From contig CACXEL010000364.1 in the NCBI GenBank assembly GCA_902766655.1, positions 1 to 5,885 of the forward strand: a DNA stretch of 5,885 bases, in the 5' to 3' direction. This DNA is from an uncultured Lachnospiraceae bacterium. GTDB taxonomy: Bacteria > Bacillota > Clostridia > Lachnospirales > Lachnospiraceae. Of this stretch, positions 1 to 5,411 are shown in pieces. Both the position numbers and the translations under genes were made by a program. Position 1 is the stretch's first letter; the number at the start of each line of letters is the position of its first letter. The notes beneath the pieces are model-generated. The model was not told the DNA's origin, did not search any database, and saw only the letters and a list, made by a program, of their open reading frames with translations.

Positions 1-309
1 ATGGTAGGTATGGGCGAAAGACTGAGAAAACTGAGAAAAGAACATCGGCTGACCCAGAGAGAGCTGGGGAACCGGGTGGGCCTTCGGGACAATTCGATCT
101 CTCTTTTTGAGTCAGACAGCCGGGAGCCGTCTGCCAGCATGCTGGTGCGGCTTGCCTCCGAACTCCACACGACGCCGGACTATCTGCTCGGTGTGGATAA
201 GCAGCAGTTCATCGTCATCGACCAGATGGATGAGCCGGACCGTGAGGTCCTTGTGATGCTTGCCGCTTCCCTCATTGAAAAACACCAGGCCAGGCAAGAC
301 AAATCATGA
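1..309 (+). CDS. XRE-family HTH transcriptional regulator, 102 aa or less
   Basis: Predicted small cytoplasmic DNA-binding regulator. Residues about 6-64 match the Cro/C1 (HTH_3) fold: ERLRKLRKE as helix 1, TQRELGNRV (18-26) as helix 2, DNSISLFES (30-38) as the recognition helix, then the family-typical segment ending in TPDYLLG (58-64). Residues 68-102 are a short, charged, mostly helical tail (EPDREVLVMLAASLIEKH) that may dimerise. The start is uncertain: ATG at 1 is the first base of the window, so no ribosome site can be seen. ATG at 10 (MGERLRKLRKE) fits the family N-terminus equally well, and the frame could also continue upstream. The stop is TGA at 307-309. A protein kinase gene follows 165 bases downstream, past a terminator-like hairpin. 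The target operator is unknown. The family call is secure; the specific role is not. Confidence 0.88.
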   Translation: MVGMGERLRKLRKEHRLTQRELGNRVGLRDNSISLFESDSREPSASMLVRLASELHTTPDYLLGVDKQQFIVIDQMDEPDREVLVMLAASLIEKHQARQDKS

Positions 310-346
310 CTTTGAAAAGCGGTATCGAATATGAATGCAGTGCCCT

Positions 347-386
347 GCCCCGTTCGCGGAAAAGCGGATCGGGACGGGGCTGTTTT
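347..386 (+). terminator. Probable intrinsic terminator or attenuator after the HTH gene
   Basis: GCCCCGT (347-353) pairs perfectly with ACGGGGC (374-380). The stem can extend inward by T354-G373 and C355-G372, or an inner CGC/GCG mini-stem (355-357 with 364-366) can form. It is followed by TGTTTT (381-386), a short and imperfect T tract. Lying 38 bases past the HTH stop, it would end or attenuate transcription before the kinase gene. The weak T tract lowers confidence. Confidence 0.55.
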
Positions 387-464
387 GTGTGTCCTGAGAT
401 TTCAATGGGAGACCGGGCAAAAGGGAGGCCGGCGGTGTTTCTGTTTCGGCTGTACATTGAAAGT

Positions 465-471
465 GAGAGGG
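465..471 (+). promoter_or_regulatory. Weak ribosome binding site deciding the kinase start
   Basis: GAGAGGG lies three bases before ATG 475. It is a modest, closely spaced Shine-Dalgarno match, but it is the only purine-rich site near an in-frame start. It favours 475 over the in-frame ATG at 331, which has no such site. Confidence 0.45.
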
Positions 472-474
472 AAA

Positions 475-1224
475 ATGAACACGAACAACTTGCCAGTCAT
501 CTGCCGGGGTGCCCTTCGGGTCCTGGGCAGAGACGAAAAAACCGGGTTCTTCTACGCCGTCGATCAGGACCAGGACCGCTTTGGAATCCTGAAACGGCGG
601 GAGACGATCAACACCAGGGCCTATGCTTTTCTGATGCGCCACAGGCACGAGCACATCTGCAGGGTCTATGACTTCTGGGAGGACAAGGACAGTTACTGGA
701 TCTTTGAGGAATATGTCAGAGGCCGGAATCTCCGGGATCTGACGGCAGAGCACTGTCTGTCTGCCGGTGATTCTTTGCGGATCATGCTGGAGGTCCTGGA
801 TGGGCTGCAGTTCCTCCACAGCGCCAGTCCCGCGATCATTCACCGGGATCTGACGCTGACCAACGTTATGATGGACGAAATGGGCAGGGCCCGGATCGTG
901 GATTTCGGAGCTGCCAGGGTCTACGGGAAGGGCATGGCCCGGGACACATGCCCCATAGGCACACCGGGTTATGCGGCGCCCGAACAGTTCGGCTTCGCCC
1001 AGTCCGACGCCCGCACGGATATCTACGCGGCGGGGATTCTCATGCGGGCCATGGGCCTGGACCGGGGCAAATTCAGACATGCTGTATGGCGGGCTACCCG
1101 CCTGGCGCCCGAGCGCCGGTATCACAGTGCTGCCGCTATGGCTGCCGAGCTCCGGGCGCTGAGCCTCGGATTTGGGGGAAGCGCTGTTTTCGGGGGAACA
1201 AGGCACGGTCTCCGGCAGATGTGA
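475..1224 (+). CDS. Compact Ser/Thr protein kinase-like protein, 249 aa
   Basis: Predicted soluble Hanks-type kinase that would transfer phosphate from ATP to protein Ser/Thr. Visible motifs: beta-3 lysine candidate K40 (FGILKRR), hinge region EEYVRGRNL (78-86), catalytic loop HRDLTLTN (123-130) with D125 and N130, DFG at 143-145, activation-segment end GTPGYAAPE (162-170), helix F aspartate in TDIYAAG (181-187), and the late conserved arginine in APERRY (211-216). The glycine-rich loop is degenerate (around 12-24). No helix-C glutamate is found where an ungapped alignment expects it (A49); E43 is the nearest candidate. The usual HRDLK lysine is threonine. Only about 33 residues separate D182 from R215, where about 60 are usual, so the helix G region is shortened. 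There is no membrane segment or PASTA domain, unlike PrkC/PknB. The start at 475 avoids a 48-residue extension without kinase features that would span the upstream hairpin. It may act with the upstream HTH regulator (inference). It could be weakly active or a pseudokinase. Confidence 0.85.
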   Translation: MNTNNLPVICRGALRVLGRDEKTGFFYAVDQDQDRFGILKRRETINTRAYAFLMRHRHEHICRVYDFWEDKDSYWIFEEYVRGRNLRDLTAEHCLSAGDSLRIMLEVLDGLQFLHSASPAIIHRDLTLTNVMMDEMGRARIVDFGAARVYGKGMARDTCPIGTPGYAAPEQFGFAQSDARTDIYAAGILMRAMGLDRGKFRHAVWRATRLAPERRYHSAAAMAAELRALSLGFGGSAVFGGTRHGLRQM

Positions 1225-1269
1225 CGCCTTCAGCTCCCTGTGTCTCCGGATTTTGTCCGCGCCGCCCTA

Positions 1270-1310
1270 TTTTTCGGTCAAATTGAACATATCACGGATT
1301 GACCGGAAAA
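1270..1310 (+). repeat. Inverted repeat, candidate operator of the glcK promoter
   Basis: The 12-base arm at 1270-1281 (TTTTTCGGTCAA) is the reverse complement of 1299-1310 (TTGACCGGAAAA) except for one position (T1274 opposite G1306). The central gap is 17 bases. The right arm contains the candidate -35 TTGACC. A third related half-site, TTGAAC, lies at 1283-1288 and forms a tight dyad with GGTCAA (1276-1281). No T tract follows the right arm and the strand symmetry does not suit a terminator, so a protein-binding operator is the better reading. The regulator is unknown. Confidence 0.5.
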
Positions 1311-1327
1311 GTAAAATATGTAAAAAT
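1299..1327 (+). promoter_or_regulatory. Candidate sigma-A promoter for glcK
   Basis: TTGACC at 1299-1304 is a 5/6 match to the -35 box. A poor A-rich -10 follows at 1321-1326 (TAAAAA, spacer 16) or 1322-1327 (AAAAAT, spacer 17, with TG at 1319-1320). Transcription would begin near 1333, giving a leader of about 105 bases before the glcK ATG. The weak -10 fits a promoter needing activation or of modest strength. Confidence 0.4.
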
Positions 1328-1340
1328 AGATAACAGAAGT

Positions 1341-1402
1341 TTCCTGCGAGAGCACGGCATCCGCCGTCCTTGCCGGACCGCGGTGCAGGAACTGGTCCTG
1401 CA
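1341..1402 (+). promoter_or_regulatory. Structured 5' leader of glcK with alternative pairings
   Basis: TTCCTGC (1341-1347) is complementary to GCAGGAA (1385-1391), while TGCAGGA (1384-1390) is also complementary to TCCTGCA (1396-1402) with a five-base loop. The two helices share the middle segment and exclude each other. A small stem ACGGC/GCCGT (1354-1358 with 1363-1367) sits between. I recognise no known riboswitch class and there is no poly-T terminator, so regulation is only a possibility; GC-rich DNA often allows chance stems. Confidence 0.3.
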
Positions 1403-1428
1403 GGCTGGCCCGGGATGAACAGACAATT

Positions 1429-1434
1429 AGGAGG
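1429..1434 (+). promoter_or_regulatory. Ribosome binding site of glcK
   Basis: AGGAGG is followed by four bases and ATG 1439. This perfect Shine-Dalgarno fixes the start at 1439 rather than the in-frame ATGs at 1370 and 1415, neither of which has one. Confidence 0.9.
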
Positions 1435-1438
1435 ACAT

Positions 1439-2371
1439 ATGAAGAAGTATGGCTTTGGCGTTGATGTAGGGGGAACCTCCATCAAGATCGGTCTTTTTGA
1501 CATGAGCGGTGTCGTTATGAAGACCTTTGAGATAAAGACTGTGACTGACAACGGCGGGGCTGAGATCCTGGATGATATCGCGGCCGCCATCATGACTGAG
1601 CTCTATGAGGAGCATATCTCCAAGACTGACGTCGAGGGAATCGGCCTGGGTGTTCCCGGACCGGTCGGCCCGGACGGCACAGTCTACGGCTGTGTGAACC
1701 TTGGATGGGGTACTTTCAATGTGGAGTCAGCCCTTTTCATCAAGACCGGCATTCCCGTAAAGGCCGGCAACGATGCCAACGTGGCCGCCCTCGGTGAAAT
1801 GTGGCAGGGCGGTGGCAAGGGCCACAAGGATGTGGTCATGGTCACCCTGGGCACCGGCGTCGGCGGCGGCATCATCATTGACGGTAAGATGGTGGCAGGC
1901 TTCCATGGCGTTGGCGGCGAGATGGGTCACATGAAGGTCAACTATGACGAGACAGACATCTGCGGCTGCGGCAAGAGCGGCTGCCTGGAGCAGTATACCT
2001 CCGCGACGGGTATCGTCCGCATGGCCAGAAAGAAGCTCGCCACAGAGCTCAGAACTACGGTCCTCAAGAAGGACGCACTGAGCTCCAAGGCTATTTTCGA
2101 CGCTGCCAAGGACGGCGACGTGGTCGCATTGGAGCTGGTGGATGACCTCTGCAGGATCCTCGGCCGGGCCCTGGCCAACATCGCCTGCGTCATCGACCCC
2201 GAGGTCTTCGTCATCGGCGGCGGTGTCTCCCGCGCCGGTGAGGCACTTGTGGAAGGCATCCGGAAATACTACAGCATGTATGCCTTCAGCCGCAGCGAGA
2301 CGACCAAGATCGTCCTCGCCTCCCTCGGCAACGACGCCGGCATGTACGGCTGCATCCGTATGCTCTTCTGA
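1439..2371 (+). CDS. glcK: ROK-family glucokinase, 310 aa
   Basis: Predicted cytoplasmic ATP-dependent glucokinase, converting glucose to glucose 6-phosphate at the entry of glycolysis. The sequence shows the N-terminal phosphate-binding motif DVGGTSIK (9-16), GLGVPGPV for the sugar-lobe turn, and AGNDAN with catalytic-base candidate D112. It also has TLGTGVGGG, the sugar-binding GGEMGH motif with E161 and H164, and the ROK zinc motif CGCGKSGCLE, with C175, C177 and C182 joining H164 as ligands and E184 following. The adenosine-side motif VFVIGGGVS lies near the C-terminus. Length matches Bacillota GlcK proteins (about 310-325 aa). All catalytic and zinc residues expected of the family are present, so the gene looks intact. 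It has its own candidate promoter and an intrinsic terminator downstream, so it is probably a single-gene transcript. The family includes N-acetylmannosamine and other hexose kinases and repressors. There is no N-terminal HTH, so it is not a ROK repressor; glucose is the likeliest substrate but specificity is inferred. Confidence 0.92.
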   Translation: MKKYGFGVDVGGTSIKIGLFDMSGVVMKTFEIKTVTDNGGAEILDDIAAAIMTELYEEHISKTDVEGIGLGVPGPVGPDGTVYGCVNLGWGTFNVESALFIKTGIPVKAGNDANVAALGEMWQGGGKGHKDVVMVTLGTGVGGGIIIDGKMVAGFHGVGGEMGHMKVNYDETDICGCGKSGCLEQYTSATGIVRMARKKLATELRTTVLKKDALSSKAIFDAAKDGDVVALELVDDLCRILGRALANIACVIDPEVFVIGGGVSRAGEALVEGIRKYYSMYAFSRSETTKIVLASLGNDAGMYGCIRMLF

Positions 2372-2505
2372 CGAAGATGGCTTTTGCGCGATAAGGCTTT
2401 CGCAGTCCCGCGGTGCCCGCACATGTGGAGATGGGAAGGCCAACGTACCCCGGGACAGGCGCCGGATCCGGAGCATTATTTCATAACTGAATAGGAAGCG
2501 GAATG

Positions 2506-2542
2506 GACCCGGGAAGGCGCTCAAGGTTTTTCCGGGTCTTTT
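2506..2542 (+). terminator. Intrinsic terminator downstream of glcK
   Basis: GACCCGG (2506-2512) pairs with CCGGGTC (2532-2538). The stem extends inward through a G-T wobble and two A-T pairs (2513-2515 with 2529-2531), about 10 bp in total, and is followed directly by TTTT (2539-2542). A second T run lies at 2555-2560. It lies about 135 bases past the glcK stop and should insulate adhE from glcK transcription. Confidence 0.8.
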
Positions 2543-2598
2543 GTGCATTAGTGCTTTTTTGCCGTATAAAGCAAGTTCAATTTTGTTAACAGTTTCGA

Positions 2599-2627
2599 TT
2601 GACAAAGGGGACAAATTTCGATATTAT
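2599..2627 (+). promoter_or_regulatory. Strong sigma-A-type promoter of adhE
   Basis: A perfect -35 TTGACA (2599-2604) is separated by exactly 17 bases from a 5/6 -10 TATTAT (2622-2627). A second TATTAT at 2625-2630 has a less favourable 20-base spacer. Transcription would start near 2634, giving a leader of about 54 bases. The -10 lies inside the first palindrome of the 2618-2663 element, so a protein bound there should block RNA polymerase. Such a strong core promoter fits the high expression expected of a fermentative enzyme. Confidence 0.8.
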
Positions 2628-2663
2628 TATATCGATAAATAAAAATCGATATAATAATATCGA
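2618..2663 (+). repeat. 46-bp palindromic operator-like array with 14-bp TCGA period
   Basis: Four TCGA cores lie at 2618-2621, 2632-2635, 2646-2649 and 2660-2663, each separated by exactly 10 A/T-only bases. All eight G/C bases of the element are in these cores. The first and last pairs each form a palindrome, TCGATAT-N4-ATATCGA (2618-2635 and 2646-2663), with centres 28 bp apart. The whole is also a perfect inverted repeat with 19-bp arms (2618-2636 and 2645-2663) around an 8-base centre. It overlaps the adhE -10 and predicted start site, so a repressor operator binding two dimers is the best reading. I cannot name the regulator. Confidence 0.8.
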
Positions 2664-2676
2664 GAAAGATTTCTAC

Positions 2677-2682
2677 AGGAGG
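2677..2682 (+). promoter_or_regulatory. Ribosome binding site of adhE
   Basis: AGGAGG is followed by five bases and ATG 2688. An ATG at 2683 is out of frame and too close to the site to be used. Confidence 0.92.
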
Positions 2683-2687
2683 ATGCC

Positions 2688-5318
2688 ATGGAAACAGATG
2701 CCAGAAATGAGAGCATGATCGTGGATTCTGTCGAGTCGCTGGAGGCCAGGATGGCTGCCATGCGCAAGGCACAGGAAGCCTTCTCCGCCTACACCCAGGA
2801 GGAGGTGGACAGGATCTTCAAGGCAGCGGCTACAGCTGCCGACAAGGCGAGGATTCCCCTTGCCAAGATGGCTGTCGAGGAGACCGGCATGGGTCTCGTG
2901 GAAGACAAGGTCATCAAGAACCACTACGCTTCCGAGTATATCTACAATGCCTACCGCAACACGCAGACCTGTGGCGTGATCGAAGAGGATCCGGTCTATG
3001 GAATCAAAAAGATTGCGGAACCCATCGGTCTCATCGCGGCTGTCATCCCGACTACCAATCCGACATCCACCGTTATCTTCAAGACACTGATCTGCCTCAA
3101 GACCCGGAATGCCATTATCATTTCCCCGCATCCGCGCGCAAAGGGCTGCACCATCGCCGCGGCAAAGCTGGTCCTCGAGGCGGCTGTGGCAGCCGGTGCC
3201 CCTGAGGGCATCATTGGCTGGATCGACGTCCCCTCTCTGGCCCTTACCCAGACTGTCATGAAGGAAGCTGACTGCATCCTGGCCACAGGCGGCCCGGGCA
3301 TGGTCCATGCGGCCTACAGCTCCGGCAAGCCGGCCCTGGGCGTCGGCGCCGGCAACACACCGGCCATCATCGACAGCTCGGCAGACATCCGCCTGGCCGT
3401 CAACTCCATCATCCACTCCAAGACCTTCGACAACGGCATGATCTGCGCCTCCGAGCAGTCCGTGACCGTCCTCAGCGATATCTACGATGCGGTAAAGGCC
3501 GAGTTCGCCTACAGGGGCTGCTACTTCCTCCAGGGCGAGGAGCTCGACAAGGTCAGGAAGACCATTCTGATCAACGGCGCCCTGAACGCCAGGATCGTCG
3601 GCCAGAGCGCTTTCAAGATCGCTGAGATGGCGGGTGTCACCGTGCCCGAGACGACCAAGGTCCTCATCGGCGAGGTCGAGAGTGTTGACATTTCCGAAGA
3701 GTTCGCCCATGAGAAGCTGTCTCCGGTCCTTGCCATGTACAAGGCGGACACCTTTGAGGAGGCTCTGGACAAGGCTGACAAGCTGGTCCGCGACGGCGGC
3801 TTCGGCCATACGGCTTCCCTCTTCATCGACGTGGCCCAGGAGGAGAAGATCGCTGCCCATGCCAGCCGCATGAAGACCTGCCGTATCCTCATCAACACAC
3901 CGTCCTCCCAGGGCGGCATCGGCGACATCTACAACTTCAAGCTCACTCCGTCCCTGACACTGGGCTGCGGTTCCTACGGCGGCAACTCCGTTTCCCACAA
4001 CGTCGGCGCTCTGGACCTTATCAACGTAAAGACAGTCGCAGTAAGGAGGGAGAATATGCTCTGGTTCCGCACCCCGGAAAAGGTCTATTTCAAGAGGGGC
4101 TGCATGCCGGTCGCGCTCGATGAGCTGGGCACGGTCATGCACAAGAAGCGCGCCTTCATCGTCACCGACAGCTTCCTTTACAAGAACGGCAATACAAAGC
4201 CGATCGAGGACAAGCTCGACAGGATGGGCATCGTCCACACCTGCTTCTACGACGTCCAGCCCGATCCGACCCTCAAGAATGCCCTGGCCGGCACCGCCCA
4301 GATGCGGGCCTTTGAGCCGGACGTGATCATCGCCCTGGGCGGCGGCTCTGCCATGGACGCGGCCAAGATCATGTGGGTCCTCTATGAGAATCCGGACGCT
4401 GATTTCTCCGACATGGCCATGGACTTCATGGACATCCGCAAGCGTATCTACACCTACCCGCACATGGGGAAGAAGGCTTACTTCGTGGCCATCCCGACAT
4501 CCTCCGGTACAGGTTCCGAGGTCACGCCTTTCGCCATCATCACCGATTCCGACGCCGGCATCAAGTACCCGCTGGCCGACTATGAGCTGCTTCCGGACAT
4601 GGCCATCGTGGACACCGACAACATGATGACCCAGCCCAAGGGCCTGACCTCCGCCTCCGGCATAGACGTCATGACCCATGCTGTGGAAGCCTACGTCTCC
4701 ATGATGGCTTCCGACTACACCGACGGTATCGCCCTCAAGGCCACCAGGCTGGTCTTCAACAACCTGCCCCAGGCCTATGCCGACGGCACTGACGTGACGG
4801 CCCGCGATCACATGGCCAACGCTTCCTGCCTGGCCGGTATGGCTTTCGCCAACGCCTTCCTGGGCATCAACCACTCCCTGGCCCACAAGCTGGGTGCCTA
4901 CCACCATATCGCCCACGGCGTCGCCAACGCCCTGGTCCTCCTTTACGTCATCCGCTACAACGCCAAGGAAGTTCCCACCAGGATGGGTACCTTCCCGCAG
5001 TACCAGTATCCGCACACCCTTCGCCGCTACTGCGAGATCGCGGAGTACAACGGCATCAAGGGCAAGGATGACCAGGAGACCCTGGATCTCTTCATCGAGA
5101 AGCTCCGCGAGCTCAAGCATGCCATCGGCATCAAGGACTCCATCAGGGAGTACGGCGTCGACGAGAAGTACTTCTTCGACACCCTCGACGAGATGTCTGA
5201 GCAGGCCTTCAACGACCAGTGCACCGGCGCCAATCCCCGGTATCCGCTGATCAGCGAGATCAAGAAGATTTACACGCTGGCATATTACGGCGAGGATGAT
5301 AAGAAGGTCGATTTCTGA
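2688..5318 (+). CDS. adhE: Bifunctional aldehyde-alcohol dehydrogenase AdhE, 876 aa
   Basis: Fused enzyme reducing acetyl-CoA to acetaldehyde and then to ethanol with two NADH, the main NAD+-regenerating branch of mixed fermentation. AdhE proteins assemble into cytoplasmic filaments (spirosomes), which is family knowledge. Residues about 15-450 form the CoA-acylating aldehyde dehydrogenase: PTTNPTST at 121-128, GPG at 202-204, GVGAGN at 218-223, and the nucleophile C253 in NGMICASEQS (E. coli C246). Residues about 457-876 form the iron-dependent alcohol dehydrogenase: NAD-binding GGGSAMDAAK (551-560), GTGSEVTPF, and iron ligands D660, H664, H729 and H743, spaced as in E. coli AdhE (D653, H657, H723, H737). 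Length is normal for the family (about 860-890). Both active sites look complete. The gene has its own strong promoter under a large palindromic element. Codons strongly favour C-ending forms, consistent with high expression. An internal ribosome-site-like sequence lies at the domain junction. Confidence 0.97.
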   Translation: METDARNESMIVDSVESLEARMAAMRKAQEAFSAYTQEEVDRIFKAAATAADKARIPLAKMAVEETGMGLVEDKVIKNHYASEYIYNAYRNTQTCGVIEEDPVYGIKKIAEPIGLIAAVIPTTNPTSTVIFKTLICLKTRNAIIISPHPRAKGCTIAAAKLVLEAAVAAGAPEGIIGWIDVPSLALTQTVMKEADCILATGGPGMVHAAYSSGKPALGVGAGNTPAIIDSSADIRLAVNSIIHSKTFDNGMICASEQSVTVLSDIYDAVKAEFAYRGCYFLQGEELDKVRKTILINGALNARIVGQSAFKIAEMAGVTVPETTKVLIGEVESVDISEEFAHEKLSPVLAMYKADTFEEALDKADKLVRDGGFGHTASLFIDVAQEEKIAAHASRMKTCRILINTPSSQGGIGDIYNFKLTPSLTLGCGSYGGNSVSHNVGALDLINVKTVAVRRENMLWFRTPEKVYFKRGCMPVALDELGTVMHKKRAFIVTDSFLYKNGNTKPIEDKLDRMGIVHTCFYDVQPDPTLKNALAGTAQMRAFEPDVIIALGGGSAMDAAKIMWVLYENPDADFSDMAMDFMDIRKRIYTYPHMGKKAYFVAIPTSSGTGSEVTPFAIITDSDAGIKYPLADYELLPDMAIVDTDNMMTQPKGLTSASGIDVMTHAVEAYVSMMASDYTDGIALKATRLVFNNLPQAYADGTDVTARDHMANASCLAGMAFANAFLGINHSLAHKLGAYHHIAHGVANALVLLYVIRYNAKEVPTRMGTFPQYQYPHTLRRYCEIAEYNGIKGKDDQETLDLFIEKLRELKHAIGIKDSIREYGVDEKYFFDTLDEMSEQAFNDQCTGANPRYPLISEIKKIYTLAYYGEDDKKVDF
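4043..4058 (+). promoter_or_regulatory. Internal Shine-Dalgarno and in-frame ATG at the AdhE domain junction
   Basis: AAGGAGG (4043-4049) is followed by six bases and ATG 4056-4058, which is in frame and encodes M457 of AdhE. The purine run is made by tandem AGG AGG arginine codons plus GAG. Initiation here would give a 420-residue iron-dependent alcohol dehydrogenase without the aldehyde dehydrogenase half. Whether ribosomes use it is not known. Confidence 0.4.
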
Positions 5319-5333
5319 TTGTCTTCATTTGCG

Positions 5334-5370
5334 GGAAGGAGGCAGGGCAAGATGCCTGCCCTCCCCGTTT
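5334..5370 (+). terminator. Bulged hairpin after adhE, possible weak terminator
   Basis: A long imperfect stem pairs GGAGG (5338-5342), CAGG and CA on the left with TGCC, TGCC and TCC (5353-5364) on the right. It has single-base bulges at 5345 and 5361, a three-base loop (5350-5352), and outer GG/CC pairs (5334-5335 with 5365-5366). Only GTTT follows (5367-5370), so termination would be partial. Some read-through into the next gene is plausible. Confidence 0.45.
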
Positions 5371-5401
5371 CAGGAAAATGACGACAGGAAAAAGTGATAC
5401 G

Positions 5402-5406
5402 GGAGG
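5402..5406 (+). promoter_or_regulatory. Ribosome binding site of the phosphotransferase gene
   Basis: GGAGG with five bases to ATG 5412 is a good Shine-Dalgarno that fixes the start of the last gene. Confidence 0.85.
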
Positions 5407-5411
5407 TTACT

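Larger units (their letters stand above)
2372..2687 (+). other. 316-base intergenic region between glcK and adhE
   Basis: From 2372 to about 2500 I see no gene or convincing signal, only a short CCGGATCCGG palindrome at 2462-2471. The rest holds the glcK terminator (2506-2542), the adhE promoter (2599-2627), the large palindromic element (2618-2663) and the adhE ribosome binding site (2677-2682). Composition shifts abruptly from GC-rich to very AT-rich near 2545. Confidence 0.8.

Noticed and set aside
331..474. A 48-residue N-terminal extension of the kinase from ATG 331
   Set aside because: It has no ribosome site, no kinase homology, and would span the terminator-like hairpin at 347-380. 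ATG 475 has a purine-rich site.
304..1206. A 300-codon minus-strand frame opposite the kinase gene
   Set aside because: It is also in mirrored register, with Pro/Gly/Asp-rich low-information translation. The kinase motifs on the plus strand are decisive.
1247..1274. Possible terminator after the kinase gene (CGGA/TCCG hairpin, then a T run at 1270-1274)
   Set aside because: The stem is only four base pairs and the T run is 11 bases away, belonging instead to the inverted repeat. No convincing terminator was found.
1370..1438. Earlier in-frame starts for glcK at 1370 and 1415
   Set aside because: Neither has a Shine-Dalgarno. The added residues have no ROK similarity, whereas 1439 follows a perfect AGGAGG and gives a typical N-terminus.
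2462..2471. CCGGATCCGG perfect palindrome
   Set aside because: It is ten bases with no loop and no T tract; in GC-rich DNA this is expected by chance and no function is suggested.
2583..2600. Possible Rex operator upstream of adhE
   Set aside because: TTGTTAA (2583-2589) is an exact half-site, but after the four-base spacer the other half is TTCGATT rather than TTAACAA, so only two of seven positions agree.
1727..2614. A 295-codon minus-strand frame opposite glcK
   Set aside because: It is in the same mirrored register as glcK and is explained by codon bias. It runs through the glcK terminator and has no recognisable domain.
2673..5120. An 815-codon open frame on the minus strand opposite adhE
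   Set aside because: Its codons are in exact register with the adhE codons, so it stays open simply because adhE avoids the TTA, CTA and TCA codons. It has no protein-family features I recognise and the sense gene is unambiguous.
5371..5392. CAGGAAAA repeated at 5371-5378 and 5385-5392
   Set aside because: Only eight bases repeat and the flanks diverge. It is likely a coincidence in an A-rich leader.
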